NCBI GenBank assembly: GCA_963757265.1
Contig: CAVWRA010000004.1
Location: forward strand, 557,106 to 621,105
Direction of reading: 5' to 3'
Length of the DNA stretch: 64,000 nt
Source of the DNA: CAIVVT01 sp963757265
GTDB taxonomy: Bacteria > Acidobacteriota > Terriglobia > Bryobacterales > Bryobacteraceae
Under the pieces are notes generated by a model, which had not been told where the DNA came from, did not search any database, and was given only the letters and a program-made list of their open reading frames with translations. Positions 7,664 through 16,375 of this stretch are shown piece after piece (positions within the stretch are counted from its first letter, which is position 1; every line of letters begins with the position of its first letter). The translations under genes were made by a program, and so were the position numbers.

Positions 7664-9235
7664 ATGCGAAACGGTTACTCAGCCTGGGTCCGCGTATTGG
7701 TAGTCGGCCCAGCGTTGGTTGCGGGCCTGGCAACGGGCCAAACTCCCGCGAGTGAAGCCATGCGCGCCAGAGAGACATTAGGCTGGCGGGTTGTGGCGGC
7801 CGCGTCCGTCGATCGTAGCACCGCGCTTTGCCCCATAAACGTCGAGATCAAAGCAAGCGACCTCGACTATAGAGTTTCAGCCGTGCAGATGGAGGCCGCA
7901 GAGCGGAGACTGCGATCCGCGGGCGTGACCGTGCTCGTGTACAGGGTCGAAAGCATTCCAGCGGACCAATCCGTATTCGAGTTCGCTCGAAAGCTGGGGG
8001 TAGAGACGATCGTTACAGGGCCGCTCGAGAGCGCCGCGTTGGACTCAATCGAGTGCCTGGCGAACCGCTACGGAGTGAACGTCGCTATCAGCGCCGCGGA
8101 CCCCAAGAATGTCCTCGCATCAATTGAACGGCGGAGCAAGCGAGTGGGCGCCTGCGGCGATCTCGAATTGTGGGTCCGTTCGGGAATTCAACCAGTCGAT
8201 GCCGTTCGATTGCTTAAGGAGCGCCTGCTGGTGGTGCGCGTGGGCGACGCGGACATGGCGGGCCTCGAGGAATTCATTCGCGAGGTCTACCGTTCCGATC
8301 TGAAACCGCTATGGGTTTTCGAGAACGATTTCGCGCGCGGGTCGGCGTTTTTTGACAAAGTCATTATCCCCATTGCCAACTATCACCGGGAGTTTGGCAG
8401 CCGCACTGCCGGTATTCACCGCTTGGCTGGACCTACCGAGGAAGAGCACAGACTGATTGAGAAGGCGATCCCGGTCAGCGCACCCGCCGTTCCCCGAAAG
8501 CGGCGAAGACTTTTGGTGGTCGATCTGAGCGTGAGGAAGTTGGGACATCCGTCCATTCCGTACGCCAACATTGCCGTCGATCTCATGGGAAAGAAAACCG
8601 GAGCGTATGAGGCCACATTTTCCAGCGATGCCTCGCTGCTGGCGCCGGACAGGATCTCGCAGTTCGATGCCGTGTACCTAAACAACGCGGCAGGGAATAT
8701 ATTCGATACGCCGGCGTTGCAGGAAGGTTTCCGGCGGTTCATTGCCGAAGGGGGTGGCCTGATCGCCAACCACGCCGTCACGGTCGTGTCGCCGGAATGG
8801 GCCGAGTTTGGTGAGATCCTCGGCGCCCGGGGCGCGTCGCACCGCGGGACCGACGAGAAGGTGATGATAAAAGTAGATGACCCTGCATCTCCTTTGAACG
8901 CTGCGTTCGGCGGCAAGGAGTTTGAATATGCGGATGAGATCTTCCGCTTCCAACCACCCTACTCGCGCGACAAAGTCCACATATTGCTCAGCGTGGATGT
9001 GGCCAAGACCGACATGAACCAGGGAGAGTGTCGCGGTATTTGCGTGCGTGAGGATGGCGATTACCCGATCAGTTGGATTCACGGCTACGGGAAAGGCCGG
9101 GTCTACTACACCTGCCTGGGACACAATCCGCATACATTCTGGGATCCGCGGATCCTTCGGCAGTTTCTGGCGGCCATCCAGTATGCCACGGGAGACCTGG
9201 AGGCGCAGAGCGCGGGCGGCGTGGCCGGAAAGTGA
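7664..9235 (+). CDS. Exported fusion of sugar-phosphate isomerase-like domain and ThuA-like domain
   Basis: The 523-residue protein has a signal peptide ending near residue 25 (VLVVGPALVAGLATGQT). Residues about 40-270 look like a xylose isomerase-like TIM barrel, with the scaffold VAISAADPKNVL and LKPLWVFENDFARG. Residues about 285-510 match ThuA/trehalose utilisation proteins, a glutamine-amidotransferase-like fold: QFDAVYLNNAAGNIF, FRRFIAEGGGLIANHA, and the closing WIHGYGKGRVYYTCLGHNPHTF. ThuA domains take part in sugar oxidation pathways with MocA dehydrogenases. A truncated MocA gene begins 11 bases downstream, in keeping with that role. The isomerase half lacks an obvious full set of metal ligands, so activity there is uncertain. 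Confidence 0.85.
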   Translation: MRNGYSAWVRVLVVGPALVAGLATGQTPASEAMRARETLGWRVVAAASVDRSTALCPINVEIKASDLDYRVSAVQMEAAERRLRSAGVTVLVYRVESIPADQSVFEFARKLGVETIVTGPLESAALDSIECLANRYGVNVAISAADPKNVLASIERRSKRVGACGDLELWVRSGIQPVDAVRLLKERLLVVRVGDADMAGLEEFIREVYRSDLKPLWVFENDFARGSAFFDKVIIPIANYHREFGSRTAGIHRLAGPTEEEHRLIEKAIPVSAPAVPRKRRRLLVVDLSVRKLGHPSIPYANIAVDLMGKKTGAYEATFSSDASLLAPDRISQFDAVYLNNAAGNIFDTPALQEGFRRFIAEGGGLIANHAVTVVSPEWAEFGEILGARGASHRGTDEKVMIKVDDPASPLNAAFGGKEFEYADEIFRFQPPYSRDKVHILLSVDVAKTDMNQGECRGICVREDGDYPISWIHGYGKGRVYYTCLGHNPHTFWDPRILRQFLAAIQYATGDLEAQSAGGVAGK

Positions 9236-9246
9236 AGGAACCAACA

Positions 9247-9417
9247 ATGCAACAAAACACAATCACACGCCGGGCCATGCTGGCCAAAACAGCGGCCGTT
9301 GCAGGCGTCCCGGCGATCGTTCCGGCATCGGCCTTCGGCGCGAATAGCCGCATTGTCATGGCCAACATCGGAGTCGGTGGCATGGGCAGCGGCCACTGTC
9401 AGAAACACCGTCCCTGA
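9247..9417 (+). pseudogene. Truncated Tat-exported Gfo/Idh/MocA oxidoreductase
   Basis: The frame begins MQQNTITRRAMLAKTAAVAG, a Tat leader, and continues to ANSRIVMANIGVGGMGSGH, the first strand and glycine loop of the NAD(P)-binding Rossmann domain, then stops after 56 codons. Full-length relatives have about 400-450 residues. No homologous continuation is visible before the opposing sulfatase gene at 9520. It follows the isomerase/ThuA gene by 11 bases, so the original operon probably encoded both. The rearrangement that brought in the sulfatase operon may have removed the rest. Confidence 0.75.
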
Positions 9418-9519
9418 GCGCACTCCTCCTCCTGATCTGGGAATCAGCAGCAGTCCAGAAGAGACGCCGCGATCATCGTCAAGCTTACCGTCGCCGCCGC
9501 CCGTCAGGCCCGCTAGGGC

Positions 9520-11031
9520 TCAACTCCGTCCCGGGCAACATCGGGGCAGGCTGCGGTCGTCGCGGGGACCCAGCACGACGCCCGCGGTCCGGGCATACCA
9601 ATCCAGCATGCGCAACTTCATCTCCTGCCGGCGATCCCGATATTCCGCTGCGCCATAAAGGTTATTCAGCTCGCGCGGATCGCGCCGCAGATCGTAGAAC
9701 TCGGGGTCTCCGTCGGGACGCAGCACGAGCTTGAAATCCTGCGTACGCATTGCAGTAGTGCGTGTGATCAAGTCCGGCCGCTCATTTTCAAGGCGCACTT
9801 TCGGGTAATAGAGGTGCTCTTCAGGGAGCATCGCCTCGAACGCCTGGGGCTCATTCACGTTGTAGCCACCCTCGCTGAACGCGGCCCGGTCCGGATCGCC
9901 CGGGGCGCCATTGAGCTGCGGTACAAGGCTATGGCCGAAGTGGGTATGCTCAGCGCGCACGCGCGCCCATTCCAGGCATGTCGGCATGAGGTCGGCCAAC
10001 TCGAACATGCCTTCAACGATACGGGCCGCCCTGGCGCCAGGCGCACGAATAACGAGCGGAATTCTCAGCAACGCATCGTCCGCGGCGTTCGACCATTTTT
10101 CAACCAGCCCATAATCACCCGCCCAGTCGCCGTGATCGGAGCAGAAAACAACCGCGGTGTCACGTGTTCGGCCAGACTTCTCCACAGCTTCGAGTAACTC
10201 GCCGAACAGCCAATCCGAATAACTCACCATCCCGAGATAGACCGAGTTGATCTTGCGCAGGTCGGCATCCGACAGGCGTTCGAGCCGCCGGCTGCGGCGC
10301 ACGGCTTCATACAACCTGGGCTTCCCTGCAACTCCGGGCGGCCTCAAGGGAGGGACATCCGCCGGCTTGTACAGGTTATGAAATCCGGCCGGTCCGGCAT
10401 ACGGCGGATGGGGAAAGAACAGAGGCAGGAAGACACAGAATGGGCGCTGCGCCTCCCGTCGATTCAGGATGTGGATCGCCGCTTGCAGCCGCGCGTAATC
10501 CGGGTATGCGCGCCGGTCCCTCCCTTCAGGGAAAAGAAAGCTGTACCGGAACGGGCTGTCCGGCGGCCAGGGGTTCTCCTTGGAATCCCACTCTTCGTGA
10601 TCCGTAAAGGCGCCCCATTCCGTAACGCTGTCGGGAAAGCATTCGTGCCGCAGCACGTCGTTCTTGCCGTACCAGAACACGTCGTAGCCGCCGCGCCGCA
10701 GGTAACGGAACCAATTCGGCTCGTCCGCGTGCAGCAGGTGCCCGGTCGTGCGGTGACCGTGCACGTGCGGAGGCCAGCCGGTGAATAGACTGCAGCGCGC
10801 CGGCATGCACAGCGGAGCAGCGGTCATACAGTGCGTGAAACGGACGTTCGCACCCGCGAAGCGATCGATGTTCGGCGTCTTCACCACCGGGTGGCCGTAG
10901 CATCCAAGGCTCTCCGCCCGCAGTTGGTCCGGCATGAAAATGACGATATTCGGCGCGTCCGTCGCGGCAGCCGCCGGAATTGCGCTGCTGGCCAGAGCGG
11001 CAGCGCTCGATGCGAATTGTCTCCGTGTCAT
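9520..11031 (-). CDS. Tat-exported type I sulfatase
   Basis: The 503-residue protein begins with a Tat-like leader (MTRRQFASSAAALASSAIPAAAA). The core starts at NIVIFMPDQLRAESLGCYGH, with a metal-binding aspartate. The sulfatase signature CMPARCSLFTG carries the cysteine (CxPxR) that anaerobic maturase or FGE converts to formylglycine. Later features are CSDHGDWAGDYGL with metal ligands and a C-terminal EFYDLRRDPRELNNLYG subdomain. It hydrolyses sulfate esters, probably on polysaccharides, in the periplasm; the substrate cannot be read from sequence. Its start overlaps the upstream dehydrogenase stop by four bases, so it is the third gene of the operon reading from 13206. The maturation enzyme is not in the window. 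Confidence 0.92.
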   Translation of the reverse strand: MTRRQFASSAAALASSAIPAAAATDAPNIVIFMPDQLRAESLGCYGHPVVKTPNIDRFAGANVRFTHCMTAAPLCMPARCSLFTGWPPHVHGHRTTGHLLHADEPNWFRYLRRGGYDVFWYGKNDVLRHECFPDSVTEWGAFTDHEEWDSKENPWPPDSPFRYSFLFPEGRDRRAYPDYARLQAAIHILNRREAQRPFCVFLPLFFPHPPYAGPAGFHNLYKPADVPPLRPPGVAGKPRLYEAVRRSRRLERLSDADLRKINSVYLGMVSYSDWLFGELLEAVEKSGRTRDTAVVFCSDHGDWAGDYGLVEKWSNAADDALLRIPLVIRAPGARAARIVEGMFELADLMPTCLEWARVRAEHTHFGHSLVPQLNGAPGDPDRAAFSEGGYNVNEPQAFEAMLPEEHLYYPKVRLENERPDLITRTTAMRTQDFKLVLRPDGDPEFYDLRRDPRELNNLYGAAEYRDRRQEMKLRMLDWYARTAGVVLGPRDDRSLPRCCPGRS

Positions 11032-12344
11032 CGCTCGGCTCCGGACGGCTGGCTATCGACCACCTTCTCCAGCCTGGGGTCGAAGAATGTCACTTTGTTG
11101 TAGCGGTAGGCATCGGCCCCCAAGCCCACGGCAACCTGCGCCCGGTATCCTAATTCGCCGTCCAGGGCGGGTTTCTCGCGCGTGCGAACGCAGCGCAGGA
11201 AGTTCTCGGCAAAGCTCTCCGCCGGCGGCGCGTCGATTTGATACCCGCGCACCTTCGTCACCTTCCCATAGTCCGAGTCCCGCTCTTCCCGCTCCACCCA
11301 GGTCCCCGCGATTCCGAGCTTCCGGATCTTCTCGGTGAAGACGTCGGCGTAGGACCACTCAGGCTCGATCGTGATGGCCTTGGGGCGCAGGTGCGAGGGC
11401 TCCACGAAATACATCGTGGCTTCGTGGCCGCGCACCACGATCGGCAACTCCACGCCGTTCGCAAACGAGCCGCCCACCACAATCGTGTGCTGGTCCGCAA
11501 AATCAACCGAGATGATGACGGTGTCCGGAACCTCCAGGCTCTCACGGGAATAGGCATAGCGTCCCCCGGCCGCCACGGCCCGCATTGGGAAGGCCCCGCC
11601 GGTTACGTGAATCAACGGCGTGATGTGATGGTAATAGAGATCGGTGATGATGCCGCCGCCGTACTCCCAGTAAGCGCGCCAGCGGAAGAAACGGTCCTTG
11701 CTGAACGGCACCTTGCGCATCGAGCCGAGCCAGCGATCCCAATCCAGGTTCTGCGGACTGACGTCCTCGTTGGTGTCGTACGCCCAGGGCGGTTCCTTGG
11801 AGTTGCGGCTGCGGCTGGTCTGGCTCCAAAGCACCTTCCCGAGCACACCGGCGTCGATGACCTGCCGGGCCGGCTTCCACATGCCATGGGCCATGTGCTC
11901 GCTGTCCACCGCCAGGATGCGCCCGGTCTCTTTCGACACCTGGACCATCTCCTTCGCCTGCTCAATGGTCAGGGCCATCGGCTTTTCCACGTCCACGTCT
12001 TTCCCGGCCCGCATCGCGTCAATGGCCATTTGCGCGTGCCAATGGTCGGGCACGCTGATGATGACAGCCTCGACATTGGGGTCGGCCAGCAGGTCGTGGT
12101 AGTCGTGGTAGCCCTTGGCTTTCGTCTGCGTCACCCCGAAGTCGAGACGAGGGCCGTATATGTCGCAGACCGCCGTCAGCCGCGCCTTGTCCGGAAGCGC
12201 CCGCAATTCCATCAGGTGCTGGTGCACGCCGTTATTGCCGAGGCCGATCAGACCCACGTTGACCTTGTCATTGGCGCCCAGCACGCGCGCGTACGAGGCA
12301 GCGGTCAGCGCCGCACCGGCCTGCAGAAATCCACGTCTGTTCAT
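11028..12344 (-). CDS. Tat-exported Gfo/Idh/MocA family dehydrogenase
   Basis: The start at 12344 (MNRRGFLQAGAALTAASYARVLG) follows GGAGGCGTGAG and gives a Tat leader; the longer reading from 12410 runs into the upstream gene. The 438-residue product has the NAD(P) loop VGLIGLGNNGVHQHL, the EKP motif in DVEKPMALT and a C-terminal substrate domain with YWEYGGGIITDLYYHHI. The family oxidises or isomerises sugars, inositols and related alcohols. It lies between a TIM-barrel isomerase and a sulfatase in one operon with overlapping stops and starts, which suggests joint handling of a desulfated sugar. Confidence 0.92.
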   Translation of the reverse strand: MNRRGFLQAGAALTAASYARVLGANDKVNVGLIGLGNNGVHQHLMELRALPDKARLTAVCDIYGPRLDFGVTQTKAKGYHDYHDLLADPNVEAVIISVPDHWHAQMAIDAMRAGKDVDVEKPMALTIEQAKEMVQVSKETGRILAVDSEHMAHGMWKPARQVIDAGVLGKVLWSQTSRSRNSKEPPWAYDTNEDVSPQNLDWDRWLGSMRKVPFSKDRFFRWRAYWEYGGGIITDLYYHHITPLIHVTGGAFPMRAVAAGGRYAYSRESLEVPDTVIISVDFADQHTIVVGGSFANGVELPIVVRGHEATMYFVEPSHLRPKAITIEPEWSYADVFTEKIRKLGIAGTWVEREERDSDYGKVTKVRGYQIDAPPAESFAENFLRCVRTREKPALDGELGYRAQVAVGLGADAYRYNKVTFFDPRLEKVVDSQPSGAER

Positions 12345-12345
12345 C

Positions 12346-13206
12346 TCACGCCTCCAAGACTCTTCTGGTCCATTCGTAGTCTTGCCGTACGGCATCCACA
12401 ATATCGCCACTCTGAACGACGTGCTCGACCATGCACGGGATATCCCACTTCTCGTGCTTCAACATGAGCAGAATCTCCTTCAAGGGCGTATCACCTTCGC
12501 CGAAATTCACCTGCGGGCCCTGGTCTTTCTTGCGGTCTTTCAGGTGCAGCAGGAAAATGCGGCGGTGGCGCCGGCGCAATAAAGCGACCGGGTCGAAGCC
12601 GGCAGCCGTATAGTGGCCGGTATCGAGAGTGATGCCCAGGAGTTCCGAACGGCCGGCCAGCACTTTGTCGAAGTCCTCCTCGGTGGCAAGGTCGTCCGGC
12701 TCTACGGTCGAGTGATTATGGAACCCCACCCGAATGTGATAGCGCTTCGCAAAAGGCTCCAGGCGAGCTGCGCCGCTGACGTTGTTTGACGACGTGATTA
12801 AATCCACGCCCAGCGCCCGCGCTATCTGAAAGAGCCCGTCAATTTCCCCATCGGTCCAGTCGGGCCACACCCCAGCGGCCAGCGAGCGGAGTGTGATGCC
12901 GCGGCCCTCGATCTTGCGCCGCACCTCCCCTACAGGCGCCCAATCGCCGCCCAGCCGCCAGCGCCGCAACGTTTCGCGATCGGCCTTCAACGGCTCAAGA
13001 TGGCCCAGCGACAGTTCGACGCTGCCAAAATCCAGCTCGACCGCCGTATCCAGCATCTTGTCCAAGGGCAGGTCATGGAAGCAGAAGCTCTCCAGGCCGA
13101 CTTCAATGCCTCCGAAGCGGCTGCGGATCTTGGCCAATCCAAAACTGCGCTCGCGCTCCAGCCCAAGCGTGCCGCAGCCAAGCAGAAGTGCTCTACGAGT
13201 AGTCAT
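12346..13206 (-). CDS. Sugar-phosphate isomerase/epimerase, xylose isomerase-like TIM barrel
   Basis: The 286-residue protein has the AP endonuclease family 2 fold with VGLESFCFHDLPLDKML at the start, DFGSVELSLGHLEP, then likely metal ligands in RVGFHNHSTVEP, GITLDTGHYTAAG and FLLHLKDRKKDQ. A short Tat-like start (MTTRRALLLGCGTLGL) suggests export, or a vestige of it. It is the first gene of an operon with the MocA dehydrogenase and the sulfatase, with one base between its stop and the next start. The family epimerises or isomerises keto-sugars and inosose derivatives. Confidence 0.9.
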   Translation of the reverse strand: MTTRRALLLGCGTLGLERERSFGLAKIRSRFGGIEVGLESFCFHDLPLDKMLDTAVELDFGSVELSLGHLEPLKADRETLRRWRLGGDWAPVGEVRRKIEGRGITLRSLAAGVWPDWTDGEIDGLFQIARALGVDLITSSNNVSGAARLEPFAKRYHIRVGFHNHSTVEPDDLATEEDFDKVLAGRSELLGITLDTGHYTAAGFDPVALLRRRHRRIFLLHLKDRKKDQGPQVNFGEGDTPLKEILLMLKHEKWDIPCMVEHVVQSGDIVDAVRQDYEWTRRVLEA

Positions 13207-13259
13207 TGTGATTGCTCAATAGCTCAATTTAACTTGCAGTTCGCTGCCAGCGCACAGGC

Positions 13260-13488
13260 CGCCCGGACGAGCCGCCCAAAGGGAACGAGAACACAACGAC
13301 TCCTGGGCAGGACGACCACCCGCCAGAAGCACGTACAAGACACGCGAGGAGGCCGAGGTAGCACTCCGCGAGCGCGTCCGACGAAATTGGAACACAGAAT
13401 CCAGCTCCGAAGCACTAAACGATCCTACCGCGATGATCGAGGAGTACTTCGAGGGCGTGCTCGAGAGTTGTGACATCATCGAACAGTA
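13260..13488 (+). pseudogene. C-terminal remnant of an unrecognised protein
   Basis: One plus-strand frame ends with STYKTREEAEVALRERVRR, then NDPTAMIEEYFEGVLESC and a TAG at 13486-13488. It has natural acidic helices but no in-frame start codon nearby, and the upstream residues are low-complexity. It looks like the tail of a broken gene. The rest of the 13207-13616 gap holds repeat copy 3 and the leader of the recombinase. Confidence 0.35.
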
Positions 13489-13572
13489 GCCGCGCTTGCC
13501 GCCTCCACAGTTCTAGGCCCACTGTCGGTGGTTTGCTTGATGTGCGTTCCACCCCGAGGTAAGGTCCATGTG

Positions 13573-13582
13573 GCTACCGATA
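13573..13582 (+). repeat. Dispersed GCTACCGATA repeat, copy 3, in the recombinase leader
   Basis: Here the repeat reads GCTACCGATATTGCCCAATA and ends about 25 bases before the start codon of the tyrosine recombinase. Its place suggests a recombination or regulatory site of that enzyme, and the other copies may be its targets or relics. Confidence 0.55.
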
Positions 13583-13616
13583 TTGCCCAATAACGCTCGC
13601 TACTAAGGGGAATGAA

Positions 13617-14540
13617 ATGAACGAGTTAACGCTGGCGAATCAGGCCGCAAACTGGCACCGGCTCAAGGCGCTGGTCCTGGATAGCGTGTCGTCGCCGATC
13701 ACGCGCAGGGTCTACAATCTCGGGCTGGACGAGTTCATCGCGTGGTACGGCCAGGAGCCCCGGCCGGGCTTCACCAAGGCCACTGTCAACGCCTGGCGAA
13801 TGGCGCTTGAGGCCCGCGGACTGGGCCCCATCTCCATCAACGTCCGCATCACTGCCGTCCGGAAGCTGGCGGTCGAAGCCGCCGATAACGGTCTGCTGGC
13901 GCCTGAACTGGCGGCCGGCATTACGCGCGTGAAGGGTGCCAAATCGAAGGGCGTGCGGGTCGGGAACTGGCTGTCGGTCAGGCAGGCGCAGACGCTGTTG
14001 AACGCGCCCGATGTATCGACCAAGAAAGGCCTTCGCGACCGCGCGATGCTGGCGGTCCTGCTCGGCTGCGGGCTGCGCCGATCGGAAGTAGCGGCCCTTA
14101 CGTTTAAGCACATTCAGCAGCGCGACAACCGCTGGTGCATTGTGGACCTCCTCGGGAAGCACGGCCGCGTGCGGACCATCCCAATGCCGACCTGGGTCAA
14201 GGTCGCCATCGACGCCTGGACGAATGCGGCCGGCGTGGCGGAAGGTCACGTGCTCCGGCGCATCAGCCGTGGGGACCATGTGCAGGGCGAACAGATGAGT
14301 GAAAAGGTCGTCTGGCAGCTTCTCCAGCCCTACGCGGCGACGGCGGGAGTCCCCGGAATCGCCCCTCATGACCTCAGGCGCAGCTGCGCGAAGATGTGCC
14401 GCGCGGCAGGTGGCGAGCTTGAGCAGATCCAGCTGCTGCTCGGCCACTCATCGGTTCAGACGACTGAACGGTATCTGGGGACGAAGCAGGATTTGGTCCA
14501 TGCGCCGAATGATGGGATCAAATTGAGGGTTGCAGTTTAG
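13617..14540 (+). CDS. Tyrosine recombinase (XerC/D-like integrase), intact
   Basis: The 307-residue protein has a SAM-like core-binding N-terminal domain to about residue 115, then the catalytic domain. Catalytic residues are visible: arginine in CGLRRSEVAAL, the lysine-bearing turn in GKHGRVRTIP, HxxR in PHDLRRS, histidine in LLGHSS and the nucleophile tyrosine in TTERYLG. The length suits a minimal Xer-type enzyme with no Arm domain. It follows AAGGGG at a good spacing. It may mobilise the adjacent restriction-like gene or act on the GCTACCGATA sites; no partner excisionase is visible. It is the only intact recombinase in the window. Confidence 0.92.
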   Translation: MNELTLANQAANWHRLKALVLDSVSSPITRRVYNLGLDEFIAWYGQEPRPGFTKATVNAWRMALEARGLGPISINVRITAVRKLAVEAADNGLLAPELAAGITRVKGAKSKGVRVGNWLSVRQAQTLLNAPDVSTKKGLRDRAMLAVLLGCGLRRSEVAALTFKHIQQRDNRWCIVDLLGKHGRVRTIPMPTWVKVAIDAWTNAAGVAEGHVLRRISRGDHVQGEQMSEKVVWQLLQPYAATAGVPGIAPHDLRRSCAKMCRAAGGELEQIQLLLGHSSVQTTERYLGTKQDLVHAPNDGIKLRVAV

Positions 14541-14860
14541 CTTCGCCGGCCGGCTTCTGCATCCCGCCAAAGAAATGTCTTGGCGAACAAACGACGAATC
14601 TAATACACTCCCCGATGTGCCACTAAAGACGTGTACGCTTTCCTTAGCAGTGATTGGTTCCATGCCTGCCGCCTCCCGCATTTTGAGGGTCAACTTGGTA
14701 TTCGCTTCGATGGGGCAAAGCGAAAGAGGACATTCGCGTCAGATCGAGCGAATGCCCCGAGACTGCTTATTGTATGCCTGTCGAACAGCGCCACGTTTGG
14801 TAGTTGCACGCCCGGTGCCAGGCCGAGATTTCACTGGACGAGGTAGAGCCCAAACTGATC
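14541..14860. other. Intergenic region, nothing recognised
   Basis: 320 bases between the recombinase and the convergent restriction-like gene. I see no gene, repeat or terminator that I can support. Confidence 0.4.
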
Positions 14861-16375
14861 TCATACACGCTCGTCTTCGATCGCCCCAACGTAATGGTCG
14901 AGAAGGGCCTCGTGCAGTACGCGGATGCTCTCGAATTCAGGATAAGCCGCGAGGGTGCGGGGATCGAAGTCGAGGCAGATCTCGATGTCCTTTTGCGAAA
15001 GGTAGTTGCCGTGGATGAGAACCTCGCGGATTTGGTCGGCTGCATCGGGGTACTCGCGTTCGTCGGGGTCGTGGTTCTGGAGCAGGAACTCGCGGTAGCA
15101 GTGCTCAATGACCAGTTTCGAGTGGCATTGGATCTCCTCTACGACGCGGAGGATCTCGGTGATCTTGGCATTGAGCGCCGCCTCGGTACTGTAGAAAATG
15201 TTGCCGTTCGCGTGAGCTGACTCGTTGCGGTCCTTCACTAGCTTGGCGTAGGTGCCGATCTCGCTGTTGTTGCAGGCGATGAGTTTAAGGAAGCGCAGCA
15301 TGGTACTCTCAGCGACCACCGGATTCGAACTGTCGAACTTGCGCAGGTAGTCGCGAGGCGTGGCGGTGAGGCCCAACTTGTAGCCGATGAAGTAATTGAA
15401 CACAGCTCGGGCATTGCCACCAATCGAGCGGTGCGCTTCATCGGAGATGACGAGATCGAAGTCGGTTGGCGAGAAGAGCTTCTGGTACTTGTTATTGAAG
15501 AGCAGGGACTGAACGGTGGTGACGACGATCTCCGCGCGTCGCCAGTCGTCGCGGTTCTCCTTGTAAATCACCGTCTGAAAGTCGGCGGACAGCAGAGTGG
15601 CGAAGGCCTTCTTGGCTTGGTCCTCCAGCTCGAGGCGATCTACCAGGAACAAGACGCGCCGGGCGTTGCCGGAACGGAGGAACAGCTTGATGTCGGCGGC
15701 TGCGGTCAGGGTTTTTCCGGTGCCGGTAGCCATTTCGAACAGGAAGCGGTCCCTGCCTTCGTTGACTGCGGCCTGCAGGCTTTGGATGGCCCTGAGTTGA
15801 TAGGGCCGGAGAAAGCGAAGTTTATTGGCCTGGATGTATCCGGGGCGTTCCGTTTCGTTCCGCCACCCCGCCTCGGACCGGTAGTTCGGGCGCTGGGTGA
15901 GCACGATATAGTCGTCGCCCACTTGCGCCGCGATTAGGCGCTCCGGATTGGGCGTGACCTTCTGGTAGCCGGTGACCGAGTCGGGAGTCGGAAACGACGT
16001 GATGACGTATGGATTGCCTCGCTCGAGGTCCCAGAAATAGTGCAGGTTCCCGTTAGAGAGGATGACAAAGCGGCAACACTGCGAACGGGCATACTTGCGC
16101 GCCTGTTCCTTGCCGATGAGCGGCTCCTTGTCTTCGGCCTTGGCCTCCAAGACGATGAACGGAAAGCCCTTGGCATCGAGGAGGAGGAAATCGACGAACC
16201 CTTTGGTGGTCTTCTCGAAGTTTTCGCCGGACGCATCCAGGTCTGTTGACTTGATCTTGACGCTGGGCTCGAGACAGATGTTGGCGGGCGCGCTTCCTTC
16301 CGGAACGAAGCGCCAGCCTGCTGCTTCAAGTAATTTGTTGATCTTGATGTGAGCGGCGGCTTCCTTTTCTGGCAT
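14861..16375 (-). CDS. Chimeric type I restriction R-subunit (N-terminal half) fused to a HEPN-like C-terminus
   Basis: Residues 1 to about 350 match a type I restriction HsdR: a nuclease region with VDFLLLD and IVLEAKA, a Walker A in MATGTGKTLTAA, a Walker B in VISDEAHRS and motif III in LGLTATPRDYLR. A complete HsdR of this group has about 750-1000 residues with a second RecA domain. Here motifs IV-VI are absent. After RKFDSSNPVV the sequence becomes all-helical, with LVKDRNESAHANG, a good RX4H motif of HEPN RNases, and continues for about 150 residues. The junction is in frame, so the ORF is open. I infer a deletion that joined two genes of a defence locus. No hsdM or hsdS is present, so normal restriction is unlikely. 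Confidence 0.7.
   Translation of the reverse strand: MPEKEAAAHIKINKLLEAAGWRFVPEGSAPANICLEPSVKIKSTDLDASGENFEKTTKGFVDFLLLDAKGFPFIVLEAKAEDKEPLIGKEQARKYARSQCCRFVILSNGNLHYFWDLERGNPYVITSFPTPDSVTGYQKVTPNPERLIAAQVGDDYIVLTQRPNYRSEAGWRNETERPGYIQANKLRFLRPYQLRAIQSLQAAVNEGRDRFLFEMATGTGKTLTAAADIKLFLRSGNARRVLFLVDRLELEDQAKKAFATLLSADFQTVIYKENRDDWRRAEIVVTTVQSLLFNNKYQKLFSPTDFDLVISDEAHRSIGGNARAVFNYFIGYKLGLTATPRDYLRKFDSSNPVVAESTMLRFLKLIACNNSEIGTYAKLVKDRNESAHANGNIFYSTEAALNAKITEILRVVEEIQCHSKLVIEHCYREFLLQNHDPDEREYPDAADQIREVLIHGNYLSQKDIEICLDFDPRTLAAYPEFESIRVLHEALLDHYVGAIEDERV

Noticed and set aside
11238..12467. 409-residue open frame on the plus strand
   Set aside because: Antisense to the MocA dehydrogenase; histidine- and arginine-rich with no domain.
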